A stretch of DNA of 64,000 nucleotides from positions 372,001 to 436,000 of the forward strand of contig BLSF01000004.1 of NCBI GenBank assembly GCA_012862575.1. The letters run 5' to 3'. The DNA comes from Parietichytrium sp. I65-24A. Taxonomy: Eukaryota; Sar; Bigyra; Thraustochytrida; Thraustochytriidae. The position numbers and the translations under genes were made by a program. Below the pieces are notes generated by a model, which saw only the letters and a list, made by a program, of their open reading frames with translations, searched no databases and had not been told where the DNA came from. Positions 20,875-30,949 of this stretch are shown here, piece by piece (positions within the stretch are counted from its first letter, which is position 1; each line of letters opens with the position of its first letter).

Positions 20875-22080
20875 ATGACCACCCTGACCAAGGAAAACAT
20901 TGAGGTGATCAAGGCCACCGCACCAGTCGTGGCGCAACATGCCTTGGAAATTACCACCACATTCTACAAGACCATGTTCGAAAACAACCCCGAGGTGCTG
21001 ACATTCTTCAACAAATCCCATCAGCGCCATGGCAAGCAGCCCCGTGCCCTGGCGGAAGCAGTGGTGGCTTACGCGGTCCACATCGAGCATTTGGACAAGC
21101 TCGCGGGAGCCGTCGCCAAAATGGCGCATCGCCACGTCGCACTCAGCGTCAAGCCCGAGCACTACGCTGTTGTCCACAAAAACCTGATGGCCGCAATTGG
21201 CATGGTACTCGGTGATGCTGTCACACCGGAAATCGCCACAGCATGGTCCAACTCGGTCCTCGCACTTGCGGATATCCTCATCAACGCCGAGGAGGCACTC
21301 TACAAGAGCAACGAGGCTCGCAAGGGCGGCTGGCGGTACGAGCGTGAGTTTGAGGTTGCTTCCAAAGTGCAGGCTGCTGAGGACACCATGGAATTCGAGT
21401 TCAAGGCAGCGGACGGGTACGAAGACGGCTTTGACTTTGTTGCTGGACAGTACCTTACGGTGCGCTGCAAGGACCTCGACGAGGCTCCTCGGCATTACAC
21501 ACTCATTAACGCGCCTGGCTCTAAAACCCTTAAAATATGCACACGCAAGATTGAAAAGGGTGTGATGAGCAACTTCATGCATGACTCCCTCAAAGTTGGA
21601 GACAAAGTCCTTCTCGGTGCACCAAGCGGCGTGTTCACTCCAGAAGAAGGTGAAGGCGACTCCAAAGTTGTACTCGTTTCCGCAGGGATGGGAATCACCC
21701 CCATGATTGCCTTCGCCAGCCACTATGGAGCGGAAAAAGTTGCAGCTGCTGTACATATTGAACACTCGGTTGGTCGCGATGCCAAGAGCTCTGCGCTCAC
21801 CGAAGCAGGTGTGAAGAACCTGAAGACCATATACACCGCCGAGGCTGGGCGCCCGGAACTCGCTGATGTAGCGCAGGAACTCGTAGAAAGCGCTGGGGAC
21901 GGAGCAATTTACTACGTTTGCGGCCCAACAGAGTTTATGAGTAAGATGATGAGCGAGATTATTGCGCAGAAGGTGCCAGAGAACAAGATTCGCTATGAGG
22001 TGTTCGGAACTGGAAGCGTCAAAACAACTGCCGCTGCCGAATCTGCTGAATCAAACGTTGACACCATTCCGCAAAAATAA
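20875..22080 (+). CDS. Flavohemoglobin (nitric oxide dioxygenase)
   Basis: A 401-residue flavohemoglobin, which uses NAD(P)H, FAD and heme to turn NO and O2 into nitrate. The globin domain (1-~140) keeps the distal side (TTFYKTMFENNPEVLTFFN) and the proximal His in VKPEHYAVVHKNLMAAIG. The FAD-binding domain (~150-255) shows AGQYLTVRC and PRHYTLINAP. The NAD-binding domain (~260-385) shows VLVSAGMGITPMIAF and YYVCGPTEFM. The length matches typical Hmp/YHB1 proteins. The upstream frame is open to 20737, but the ATG at 20875 starts MTTLTKENIEVIKATAP, the normal N-terminus, in good context (AAAGATGA). Likely cytosolic. It is convergent with the metal ATPase. Such genes are patchy in eukaryotes and often traced to bacterial transfer, but codon use here looks like its neighbours. 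Confidence 0.95.
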   Translation: MTTLTKENIEVIKATAPVVAQHALEITTTFYKTMFENNPEVLTFFNKSHQRHGKQPRALAEAVVAYAVHIEHLDKLAGAVAKMAHRHVALSVKPEHYAVVHKNLMAAIGMVLGDAVTPEIATAWSNSVLALADILINAEEALYKSNEARKGGWRYEREFEVASKVQAAEDTMEFEFKAADGYEDGFDFVAGQYLTVRCKDLDEAPRHYTLINAPGSKTLKICTRKIEKGVMSNFMHDSLKVGDKVLLGAPSGVFTPEEGEGDSKVVLVSAGMGITPMIAFASHYGAEKVAAAVHIEHSVGRDAKSSALTEAGVKNLKTIYTAEAGRPELADVAQELVESAGDGAIYYVCGPTEFMSKMMSEIIAQKVPENKIRYEVFGTGSVKTTAAAESAESNVDTIPQK

Positions 22081-22412
22081 CTCTGTCGTTTCAAATTGCT
22101 CACCTCATCGTCAGTCAGTCAGCTATATTTATTTGTTGCAGAGCTGGAAAAAGTTTATCCTAAAACAAGAGAAAAAAAAAAGGTCAAGTCTAATACTTTT
22201 CTACACAGCCAACACGGACAGGACTTCAACATCCCTTGTTACGCCAGCGCGCGCCGGGAGCGTTTCCACGAACGGAATTGCAGGGACCACATCCTGCCAT
22301 GTAGTGGATGAAGCTACCCGAAATATACAGTTCTCCAACAGAGATACCTCTCTCTTGCTCATCACATTGTTCACATACATGAACTTGAACCTTGAAGCGC
22401 CTTTCTTTGACT
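22081..22412. other. Tail-to-tail spacer
   Basis: A 332-bp spacer between the flavohemoglobin and metal-ATPase stops. It contains an A-rich stretch near 22170 and no recognisable gene. Confidence 0.6.
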
Positions 22413-25400
22413 TTAGAATGACAAATTGAACGACGCTTTGTCCACATTGCCAGCAGCAAAGTCTTCATCTCCCCTAGTGTACTTTTCTATCAGCGATTTG
22501 CGATCCCAAAGTATGGAAAGCGAGTTTAACGTCACGAGCAACATTCCTCCAACGTCGACGAATACCGCGAGCCACAGACTGGGATACACTGTAAAGTTGA
22601 TGACTAATATTACGACCTTGCTGAGGATTGAGAATGATACGTTTTGAACGATTTTTCGGTAGCACATTCGACCGATCTCCACTGCTTTCCCGAGCTTGAG
22701 CAGGTCATCATCCATCAAAGCTACGTCCGCCGTTTCCAACGCCACCGCAGATCCGATACAACCCAGCGAGATCGATACATCAGCGGTGGCAAGACTAGGA
22801 GCGTCGTTGATCCCGTCTCCGACCATCCCAACAATGCCTTTCGCAGCTTTGAGCTCCTCGATGTGAGAAACTTTGTCTTCCGGCAATAATCTAGCGAACA
22901 CCTGGTCTATGCCAACCTGTGAGCCCACTATGCTAGCTGCTCCGTTGTTGTCGCCTGTCAGCATTACGGTTTGCAAGCCAAGCTCGTGAAACATACGAAC
23001 AGCGGAGGTGGCCTCCGGTCGAATGTGATCTCCTACGCGGTAAACTGCAAAAACCTCGTCTTCAGTACCCACCCATCCAGCCGTGTCACCTGAAAACTCC
23101 CAAGCATGGACCTTGCTGGCCAGCTCAGGGCTCTTCGCACTCCATTGAAGGCGCTCAGCGAGTCTACCATTGCCGACGTACATTCTCGACAGCTCTTGCA
23201 CGGGCCGGATCGCTTTGTTTTGTTTCACGTCCTCTTCACAGTGGCACGCAAAAGCTGTTTTTTCGAATGTGGCCACAATACCTTCGCCAGCGAGCACCTC
23301 CACTGACTCCAGATCAAAGTTCGGGGAACCTTTCCGAGCATCTGAGAGCCTCTCCGAAGCGCCTTTGCATAGAGCAGCTGCAAGCGGATGTGAAGACCCG
23401 TTTTCAGCTAGGTACAGCATCTCAAAGATGTCATCACTCGACATCTTCTTCTCTTCCGAAGCCACCAGCAACTCTTGCAGCGAGAACTGCCCAAGCGTCA
23501 CCGTCCCTGTCTTGTCCATGCAAAGAGTTCCCATCCGTCCTAATGACTCCAGATGAGAACCTCCTTTGATAAGAATGCCGTTCTTTGCAGCAAGCGCCAA
23601 TCCACACACATACGTGATTGGAGTCGAAATCACGAGTGCACATGGACATGCCATCACGAGCAGGACAAGAGCCGTCATCAAGTACTCCTTTCCTACTTCA
23701 GTCCCCCAAGCCCATGGAATTGTTGCAAGCGCGATGGCTGCCACGAAGATAACCGGCGTGTAGATGGCAGCCACCCTCTCAATCACCTGCTGCGTTCTGG
23801 CGCGAGCACTGCTTGCTTCCTCAACCAATCGTAGCATCTTCGAGATTGAAGAGTCCTCGTGAGTAGACGTGGACACAAACTCAACGTAAGCTCCACCGTT
23901 GATGGTCCCTGCGTAGACTTGATCACCAGGAGTCTTTTGTATAGGTCTTGACTCGCCAGTGATGGTGCTCTGATCTGCAAAGGTACTTCCGAATACGATT
24001 CTGCCATCCAGCGGGAACTTGTCGCCTTGCCGCACGGCGAGGCGTGTGCCAAGCGGAACAACTTCCACTGAAACTTGGTCGCCAGGTTTTCCAAGACTCG
24101 TTTCGGCTTCGCTGTTTGGAGCCAACGTTGCGGTCTCTGGGTTCATGTTCATGAGAGAGCTCATTTCCACACGTACGCTGTGGGTAGCTCTTCGCTCAAG
24201 CCAGTCGCTGAGAGAGAATAGTGTCACGACTGCTGCGCCTTCTGCATAATCCCCAAGAGCTATAGCGCCGATGCTTGCAAGACTCATGAGAATGTTGATA
24301 TCAAGCGTCAAGCTACGAAGTCGCAACAATGCCTTCCAGAGAATCTTTGGCAGGCAAAGCACAATTGAACCAATAGCCACATATTTGAAGTTCTCCATGT
24401 ACGCTGGTGACTTGACGTACTGCAAGAACGACACAAGCCACAGAACTAGAGCGAGCATGATATGTGGCGCTGGCCAGCGAGATTCCTTTGGAACTCGAAC
24501 TGGCCCAGTTGCGGGAAGAATGAGTTTCACCTCTCCGTCCTCCTCCTGAGGCAGTTCTCCTTTTGATGCTTCGACAGTCTTCACTCGAGAGTACACATTG
24601 GCGCCATCACGCAGTACGACGGAATCCAGCCCCACAGAAATGATCAGGTTGTTGATCTCAACAGCCGAGATGCGGTCTAGTTGATGCTGTGCAGTCACCG
24701 TTTTCATCAGAATGTTGTAGTCCACCTGATCAACACCAATGTCTGGACGAAGAACACTAGTAATGATTTTCACCTCACTAGAGCAGCACATCCCCTCAAC
24801 ATGGAACACGCTCTTGCCTTTGGTAACGTGCTCTCTCTTGAACGCTGTAGACCCATCCAAAACAACCTGCGATCGGATTCCAGTGTATCCCAGAATTTCA
24901 GCAATGTGAGAGCTTGTCAGCTGTGTCACATCATGTTTCACCGCAAGCTCACGATGGTTTTTCTTCCATTCGATGGCTTGGATGCCAGTGTGCTTTTGTA
25001 GGTCAAGCTCTGCATGCTTGATCTGGGTTTCACAGCAGTGCCCACGGATTCTGATCTCGCTCTCTGCTATTTCCTCCTCCATGCCTAGGTCCTTGTTGTC
25101 CAGGTCAAAACATGCCATGGAGCAGTTCTCTGGGAACACCACAGCTTCTGAGGCAGGTTTTGATCGTTGGCAGCAGGTATCACGAGTTGCTTTCTCGTGC
25201 TCGTGTTGGCCTTCAGAACACGTCTTCTTCGATTGAGCTCTCTCTCCAGTGCTGCTGCCACAACACCCGTTCGATTCAACATCAATCTTGAAGTTGCACC
25301 CCTCCTGTTTCTCGTGCTCGTCGCCGTCCGGGCTGCAACCTGCGTTACAACCAGAGCAGGTTTCTGAGACCTCGGCAGCTTCGAGGGCAGTCTTTGGTCG

Positions 25401-25748
25401 TTGGCAGCAAGCACCAGGGGTCGCTCTCTCATGTCCGATCCGGCCTCCAGAACAGGTCTCCTTCTGTTGGCTTTCCACCTCAGGGCAACTGCCACAGCAC
25501 CCTTTTGATCCTGCTGCCTCAATCTCCGAATTGCACGCGATGTACGTGCTATCGTCGCGGGAATGGCTATATTCATGGCCATGGTGGCCATGTTCATGTT
25601 CATGCTCATGTCCATGCTCATCTTCAACATCATCATCATCATCATGCCCATCGGCCGCTGCACTCACCGCCTCGCCATGTCCATCTTCATGCGGCCCACA
25701 GCCCGCGCAGCACTGGCTTCGCTCTTTAACCTCGCACTCATCCGCCAT
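22413..25748 (-). CDS. P1B-type heavy-metal ATPase (Zn/Cd/Pb class) with Cys/His-rich N-terminus
   Basis: A 1,111-residue metal efflux pump. Residues ~1-230 are Cys/His-rich: an acidic block, a His-rich HGHEHEHEHGHHGHE segment, then a Cys module occurring twice in tandem (each CN...GCCGS...TCS...HE-AT--CCQR-K). Two degenerate HMA-like domains follow, with GHCCET and VEGMCCSSEV. The catalytic core has the actuator TGES, the channel motif MACPCALVISTP (CPC near 698), the phosphorylation site CMDKTGTVT (Asp near 743), NGSSHPLA and GDGINDAPSLATADVS. The CPC motif with CC-type HMA sites fits Zn2+/Cd2+/Pb2+ rather than Cu+. The open frame extends to a GTG at 25997, but the ATG at 25748 (MADECEVKERSQCCAG) is the natural start. 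Cellular location (plasma or vacuolar membrane) is not evident. Confidence 0.92.
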   Translation of the reverse strand: MADECEVKERSQCCAGCGPHEDGHGEAVSAAADGHDDDDDVEDEHGHEHEHEHGHHGHEYSHSRDDSTYIACNSEIEAAGSKGCCGSCPEVESQQKETCSGGRIGHERATPGACCQRPKTALEAAEVSETCSGCNAGCSPDGDEHEKQEGCNFKIDVESNGCCGSSTGERAQSKKTCSEGQHEHEKATRDTCCQRSKPASEAVVFPENCSMACFDLDNKDLGMEEEIAESEIRIRGHCCETQIKHAELDLQKHTGIQAIEWKKNHRELAVKHDVTQLTSSHIAEILGYTGIRSQVVLDGSTAFKREHVTKGKSVFHVEGMCCSSEVKIITSVLRPDIGVDQVDYNILMKTVTAQHQLDRISAVEINNLIISVGLDSVVLRDGANVYSRVKTVEASKGELPQEEDGEVKLILPATGPVRVPKESRWPAPHIMLALVLWLVSFLQYVKSPAYMENFKYVAIGSIVLCLPKILWKALLRLRSLTLDINILMSLASIGAIALGDYAEGAAVVTLFSLSDWLERRATHSVRVEMSSLMNMNPETATLAPNSEAETSLGKPGDQVSVEVVPLGTRLAVRQGDKFPLDGRIVFGSTFADQSTITGESRPIQKTPGDQVYAGTINGGAYVEFVSTSTHEDSSISKMLRLVEEASSARARTQQVIERVAAIYTPVIFVAAIALATIPWAWGTEVGKEYLMTALVLLVMACPCALVISTPITYVCGLALAAKNGILIKGGSHLESLGRMGTLCMDKTGTVTLGQFSLQELLVASEEKKMSSDDIFEMLYLAENGSSHPLAAALCKGASERLSDARKGSPNFDLESVEVLAGEGIVATFEKTAFACHCEEDVKQNKAIRPVQELSRMYVGNGRLAERLQWSAKSPELASKVHAWEFSGDTAGWVGTEDEVFAVYRVGDHIRPEATSAVRMFHELGLQTVMLTGDNNGAASIVGSQVGIDQVFARLLPEDKVSHIEELKAAKGIVGMVGDGINDAPSLATADVSISLGCIGSAVALETADVALMDDDLLKLGKAVEIGRMCYRKIVQNVSFSILSKVVILVINFTVYPSLWLAVFVDVGGMLLVTLNSLSILWDRKSLIEKYTRGDEDFAAGNVDKASFNLSF

Positions 25749-26156
25749 CGTCTCAGCAACAAGACGTGAGCACCTCTCACCTCTTCGTTCGCCACTCTTC
25801 CTTCTCAGATCCAATTCCTGGTGCTCTTGCACTTGCTTGCCACAGCTGTTCACAATTCTTCTCTTCTTCTCTTCTTTTCGACTCGCCGCAAGTTCGAGGT
25901 CTGCCTCTTCGGCGATCTGCTGCCCGCTGCTTCTCTTCCCAATCTCCCAATCTCCCCTCTCTTTCGCTCTTTCGTTCTTTCTCTTTCTTTCTTTCACTTG
26001 CTTATCTTGCCTCGATTGTTGAATTTTGGTAAGTTTGCCATTGTCTTTGTAAAATGTTCCTCAAGTTGCGCGCCCCTTCCTCTTCCTCTGCTAGCGAGCA
26101 GTGGCTGAGCCTTACGGGAAGAACGGGAAGGAGACTTTGGGCTCGTTGTGAAGAAT

Positions 26157-26179
26157 GTACGAGTACTGACTGTGAGTAC
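26157..26179 (+). promoter_or_regulatory. GTAC-rich partial palindrome, candidate promoter element
   Basis: The block GTACGAGTACTGACTGTGAG, followed by TAC, lies ~410 bp upstream of the ATPase ATG. It is bounded by GTAC at both ends and closely matches the element before the flavohemoglobin gene. Confidence 0.4.
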
Positions 26180-28212
26180 GTGTGGATGTGTTGAACAGAA
26201 TTCAGGTGAGCGTGCAGTGGGTGAGTGAGCGGAGTGAGCGGCCTTTGCTATCCTTTGCTTGGAGTTAGGTCAGAGGAGAGATCTTTGGGCTCGAGTTGAT
26301 TGAACTTGAACGGTAAGTTTGCGTCTTGACTCGACCCATAGTTGTAAAATCATTTCGTTTCTGCTTTAAGGCAAATTTTGTTCCTTGAGAGTCGTACTGG
26401 TCTGGCTATGCGGATCGTTAACGTTCGCGGAGAAAACGGAGAAAAGAACCCTACCTACCGCACTGGCCATTGGATAAGGCTGCCAACTTCCTATTTGATT
26501 GCTACCCCAATGCTTATCATAGAGACACGCTGGGCATGCGTAAGACTCTGGGCTCCAACCTCTGCTTACTGAAACGAATTACCTTCAACACTAATTCACT
26601 TGGTGTTTGGTTGAACAACAAGTCAGCAGTGCTACACTAGACGCTGGCAGTACCATCTCACGGAGGAAAGGAGAATTTTGCATCATGGTTTCGTGTAGAT
26701 TGATAGTAGCAGTAGAAATGTTAGCGATGGCCTAACATGTTTGGTAAAAGCGAAAGTTTGCAGCACTAAGTTGAACACGCACGAATGAGACAACGATGGC
26801 ATGAAATGGGTGCAAAGTCCGAGAACTTATTGCTCTCAGATTCTGATAAGCGCAGTGGCGAGCCGCAGCCACTCTCTGTTTTTGTTTAGTAATTTGTATT
26901 TTAATCAATTGAAACAGACCGTGATTCAAAGTTTGTGAACCCTGCATTTGCCTCTGTGGCACTCACGTTGCCAGAACCACGCCAAGAGAGGGAGGCTCTT
27001 ATTTCGCTCGGATCACAACTCGAAACTGAGTCTTTTGACGTACTTTTTGAATCAGATTTATCAGTTTAATCTGAGCGTCTGCTTCTTTTCCACCAAGTCC
27101 CAGTAGCGCTTGAAAGAAATGGGAAGTTTAAGCTCAGGTTCAACATCGTGATCAGCGGACATTTGTCACGTTAAAGTGCCGAAAGGGTAGCGCTGTGTTA
27201 GCAGAGAATTTCGACCGTTTGCTCACGCGCAGTTCGGAGTGAGCAGATAGATCTTTGGCCCAAGCCAAGCGAGCGCTCGTTTTGCAAATCTCTCTGTTTG
27301 GTTAAACCAGCCGCTGCGCACGAAGGAAGGATCCAGAGCCTCAGGCAAGCCAAGTACATCTCCACAGGAGCATACTACATTAGTTTTACGTCGGGCTTGG
27401 CCGCATCTTCTGCAACTGCGCGCACACTTGTCACTCCGCCATGATTTGTGGCTCGAAGACGGACAGGAGTGTCGGAACAATCAGCGTCTTGCCGTGGCAC
27501 GGAGCCCTGCCGCGTGAGAGATCGATCGGCCCATTGGATGAATGAACCCAACCTCGCGCGCCTGTAGAGAGAGGGTAGGCGAGAACCCACTTCGCTCAAA
27601 AGAACCCGTTCTCTCCTCCGGGTTCCTGCTCTGCTACCCGAAAACTAGGCTCGCATATCAAAGCCGGGGAGCAATTATCCGTTGTCGCTCAATAACCACT
27701 CACATAACTATAACTATAGCACTGGTGTGCAACAAATTTTGTGGAGCTCCTACCGCCGAATAGATACTGACTACGGCTTATCCGTTTAAGAAATCTTAAC
27801 CGCCAATCAGCCTAAACAGTAGGCGGGGTAATAATTGGCTGGCTGTACTGTACTCCTGTGAGCTCCGATGAATTGCAGTGTGAGTGGACGCCGCAGAGGA
27901 GTCGATGGTTGGAGAGATTCACTGTATCTATTCGAAGTCCTGGGAGAGCGCAACGAACGGAAAAGGGGCCTTAAGGCGATGAAGGGCAATCTAGGAAGCC
28001 CGAGTTCGTTACGAAGAGTAGTCACGCGGATAGGCAAAGTGGTGAGAACAAATCAATCTGCCTCATACATGAACTCTGAGAGCAACGCCTGATCTCGCCT
28101 CTCGCCCGAACGAGTCAAACCATCAGTCTTCGCGCTGGACAGCTGCTCTTGCGAGACTGCAAAGGGACCGCGTTTGAGTCGAGCAAAAGCGATCAGACGG
28201 GGATCCGGAATT

Positions 28213-28240
28213 GGGAGTCGGGAGTCAGGAGTCGGGAGTC
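28213..28240 (+). repeat. Heptamer minisatellite (GGGAGTC-type, four units)
   Basis: Four 7-bp units (GGGAGTC, GGGAGTC, AGGAGTC, GGGAGTC) end 36 bp before the CFAP210-like ATG, the same spacing pattern and unit length as before the ATP-grasp gene. Confidence 0.8.
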
Positions 28241-28276
28241 AGGGTATTCGACGGCAGGAAGCCAAGAGGGAGAAAG

Positions 28277-29650
28277 ATGCCACGGCGATTGACTCGCGAT
28301 GCTTATGAGAGCATCAAGTCTCTGGTGGCGCCGCCAGAAAAGACAGAAGGAGATCTGTGGCGCGAAGAGAAGAAGAAGCTCTCCGAAGAGCGCATGAAAA
28401 GGTGGCCTGACACTCTGGACGCCCAGCGAAAGCGCAAGGAAGAGGCCTATTTGCGCAGACAGCAGGCACAGGAGGATGTTCGCCGAAAGCTGGACCAGGA
28501 AGAAGACGAGCGCAAAGCCCGCGAACGAAGGGAGAAAATCGAATACGCAGCGAAATCCATTTACCGTCACACAGACAAGGTGAAGCGCCTTGCTTCTGCG
28601 GAACTCCTCAGCGACTGTTTGCACATTCGCGATCAGCAAGTGGACCTCAAGCAATCGATCAAGGCAGTTGAGAAGGTGTGGGAAGACGATTTTGTCCGCA
28701 GAGACCGCGAGAAGCTTGCAGAGATGGAGCGCAAAGAAAAGGAGAAGGAGCTGGCGCGAAAGGAGAAGGCCAAGCAAGTTGCTCTGGTTCAAAAAGAGCA
28801 GCTAAAGGAGTACCAGGATCGCTACGTGCAGGCTCTGCGCGAGGAGGAAGAGGATGGACTGCGCATCGTTCAGGAAGCAAAGCGTGCTGAGCAGGAGTCC
28901 ATCGAGAAGCAGCGACGCAAGAAGGAGGCCGCCTACGAGAATCACCTGGCCGTATTGCGCGCAAACGAGGACCTGAAGGTCTTCAAAGCCGAGCAAAAGC
29001 GCTTGGAGGAGGAAGAAGATGCTAAAATCGAACATTATGCGAAACAGAAGGCGGAACTCAGAGAACGCCAGAAGGCGCAGTTTGAGAAAATCGAGAGCGA
29101 AAAGCAGCGCAGGCGCGACGAGATGATCGAACAAGGCCAGAGGAGGCTCAATGAGATTAACCATCATAATAACCAGCGCCTCGAACGCGAGATCGCAGAG
29201 GCCAAGCGCATCGAAGACGAGCGGATGCGAAAGCTCGCTGAGAAGCGTGCGGCCTTCGCCCGTACCATCGATGACTCGCGCAAAACACAAATTGAGATCC
29301 GCCAGAGGGAGAAAGAGGCCAAGGAGCAGAAGGAGCGTGACTATGCCGTTCGCTGGCGCGAATTTAATAAGGAAATCGACGAAGCCGAGAAGCTTGAGCT
29401 CGAAGCAGAGAAAAGGGCCGCCAGACAGCATGCACAAATTATTCTCAACCAGGCTCAAGAGAAGCACGAAAAAGAGCTGGACGAGCGACGCGAGGAGATT
29501 TTCCAGGCGCGGGCTTTGGCAAATCAGGAGCAGGTCACCCTCGACGACTTTAAGGTCGTCGCCATGGAACGTATTGAGGCCGTTAAGAAGGCAGGAAAGA
29601 ACCCCTACCCTTTGAAAAAGTGCCTCAACGATGTTTTAGCTGGTCGTTAA
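28277..29650 (+). CDS. CFAP210: CFAP210 (CCDC173)-like ciliary microtubule inner protein, TPH domain
   Basis: A 457-residue, almost wholly helical, highly charged coiled-coil protein. The N-terminus (LTRDAYESIKSLV) and the segment YAAKSIYRHTDKVKRL, then LLSDCLHIRDQQVDLKQ, match the CFAP210/CCDC173 pattern (ANK-L--QTD-VK-L--ALL---VL-ER--Q-ELK). The rest is a trichohyalin-plectin-homology coiled coil (about 130-440). CFAP210 lies inside axonemal doublet microtubules and stabilises them, so the organism should make flagellated cells. An upstream in-frame start at 28211 would add residues encoded by the heptamer repeat; I prefer the ATG at 28277 (MPRRLTRD). Other TPH proteins (CFAP45, CFAP53) are possible but fit less well. 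Single exon, convergent with AK6. Confidence 0.72.
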   Translation: MPRRLTRDAYESIKSLVAPPEKTEGDLWREEKKKLSEERMKRWPDTLDAQRKRKEEAYLRRQQAQEDVRRKLDQEEDERKARERREKIEYAAKSIYRHTDKVKRLASAELLSDCLHIRDQQVDLKQSIKAVEKVWEDDFVRRDREKLAEMERKEKEKELARKEKAKQVALVQKEQLKEYQDRYVQALREEEEDGLRIVQEAKRAEQESIEKQRRKKEAAYENHLAVLRANEDLKVFKAEQKRLEEEEDAKIEHYAKQKAELRERQKAQFEKIESEKQRRRDEMIEQGQRRLNEINHHNNQRLEREIAEAKRIEDERMRKLAEKRAAFARTIDDSRKTQIEIRQREKEAKEQKERDYAVRWREFNKEIDEAEKLELEAEKRAARQHAQIILNQAQEKHEKELDERREEIFQARALANQEQVTLDDFKVVAMERIEAVKKAGKNPYPLKKCLNDVLAGR

Positions 29651-29764
29651 GCGATGTTCAATATTCATTTCCAGTGTGCAGGGATGTATCATTGGAGCAG
29701 CAAAATGTTTCGAAGGTGTGAAAAGTCTGTACCCTATTTTTTCTCCCTCTTCATAGTTCTCGTT

Positions 29765-29787
29765 AAAAAAAAAAAAAAAAAAAAAAA
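29765..29787 (+). repeat. Poly(A) tract of 23 A
   Basis: Uninterrupted run of 23 A in the 3' spacer between the convergent CFAP210-like and AK6 genes. It may be a simple-sequence tract or a retroposition scar; no flanking target-site duplication is obvious. Confidence 0.8.
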
Positions 29788-29891
29788 GGGCCTCGTGTTA
29801 TCTACATGTTCTATTAATCTCTCATGCCATCCTACGTCATGCGTGCGCAGCCGTCAGATTCCAGGGAACGCCGTCTATGGGAGAAATTCTT

Positions 29892-30461
29892 CTAAGCAGC
29901 ATTTTCTTCTCTCCACTGCTTGATCCATGCCACAATTCGTTCTACGTTGGAGTCAGATTCAGCAACCTGATTACTAGGGAGAATTTGTACAATTTCTTCC
30001 GCGTACGAGTTCTTCGCCTCCTCTTCGAGCACGTGCATAATCTCCGCTTCTACATTCTCGGTGATCTTTGTGGCCGAGTATCCTCTCTTCTCTAACCGGT
30101 CATACAAAATCGTGTTGTCAGTTTGCAGCACGATCACCAGGTCAAACCATCTCTCCGGAAAGTAGTCCACCATGGAGTGCGTGTCCACCAAGCACCCGCC
30201 AGGTGGCTTGAGCTTCTCTTCCAGGGAGTCGCACACTTTATCATCGTTCAGAATGTCGACTCCTCTTTCGGCGTCAAATCCATCAAACAGCCCTTCCTCC
30301 CTCGCCATCGCATTCACTTCTATGTGGCGCATTTCCGGCACTTGCTCTGCCACCATTTGGCACAAGCTGGTCTTCCCCGTGCCAGGCGTTCCGGTCACCA
30401 ATATGTTTGGAAGCGTCCTGTCTTCCGCAGCGTGCACCGCGGCTGCGCTGTCTTCCGCCAT
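29892..30461 (-). CDS. AK6: Adenylate kinase isoenzyme 6 (AK6/hCINAP/Fap7)
   Basis: A 189-residue nuclear P-loop NMP kinase/ATPase needed for 18S rRNA maturation (Fap7 in yeast). The P-loop is GTPGTGKTS (24-32). LCQMVAEQV, FDAERGVDILNDDKVCD, CLVDTHSMVDYFPERWFDLVIVLQT (the family's substrate/Walker B-like strand), LEKRGYSATKITENVEAEIM and a C-terminal IVAWIKQW are all characteristic. The frame above is open to 30641, but the ATG at 30461 gives the usual short N-terminus. It shares a ribosome-biogenesis role with the DDX10-like helicase further along, without physical linkage. Confidence 0.95.
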   Translation of the reverse strand: MAEDSAAAVHAAEDRTLPNILVTGTPGTGKTSLCQMVAEQVPEMRHIEVNAMAREEGLFDGFDAERGVDILNDDKVCDSLEEKLKPPGGCLVDTHSMVDYFPERWFDLVIVLQTDNTILYDRLEKRGYSATKITENVEAEIMHVLEEEAKNSYAEEIVQILPSNQVAESDSNVERIVAWIKQWREENAA

Positions 30462-30949
30462 CTCCTTAGTTTTACTTTGCCGGGGTACCAAATGGTGCTC
30501 TGTGCTCTTTCGCACCCGACTCCTTGTCAACTCTTGGTCCGTCCGAGCTCGCGCGAGAGTATGCCCAGCGAGGACACTTGGGAATGTATGACTTGAATTA
30601 TCTGTCCAAGTTTCTGCGCCTCTCCTTTCCAAACCAACCAATTCGACATGAGTACCTTTTCCAGTAGTTGCTTCTACAGAATTGGCAGATATGCGCGATA
30701 GAACATCTTAACTCGCAGTCAGTTTGACGCCTTGAGTGGAGCTTGAGCATGGCTTGCGTAAAGGAACCGGGGATGAACGAAAAGATGTATGGAATTTACG
30801 ATTTGTTTATTTTGACGTGGGGTCTTGAGACAACCACGGTCATTTTCATTCTTTTTTTTTTTTTAATTTGAAGTTAACACAAATTAGAGCTTGAATAAAC
30901 GCAGAGTCGCGGCAAAACCTTTTCAAAAAGCTTGCCTTCAACAAAAATC
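30462..30949. other. Spacer between AK6 start and DUF1963 gene stop
   Basis: 488 bp holding the AK6 promoter and the 3' flank of the next gene. It has a T-run near 30852-30864 and no further gene. Confidence 0.55.

Larger units (their letters stand above)
25749..28276. other. Divergent intergenic region between the metal ATPase and CFAP210-like genes
   Basis: No gene is supported. Polypyrimidine tracts (25850-26000) lie just upstream of the ATPase start, and a GTAC-rich motif copy is at 26157..26179. The middle (26300-28150) has only short open frames with no domain. A heptamer array ends 37 bp before the CFAP210-like ATG. Confidence 0.55.

Noticed and set aside
20869-21765. 298-codon open frame antisense to the flavohemoglobin gene (also 14385-15203 antisense to the ATP-grasp gene)
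   Set aside because: Mirror of biased codon use in a clear gene; no domain and no independent start context.
25749-25997. 83-residue N-terminal extension of the metal ATPase
   Set aside because: Begins at GTG and is encoded by polypurine repeats; the ATG at 25748 gives a natural Cys-rich start.
29765-29787. Poly(A) tract as proof of a retroposed gene
   Set aside because: No retrocopy body or target-site duplication next to it; simple-sequence expansion explains it.
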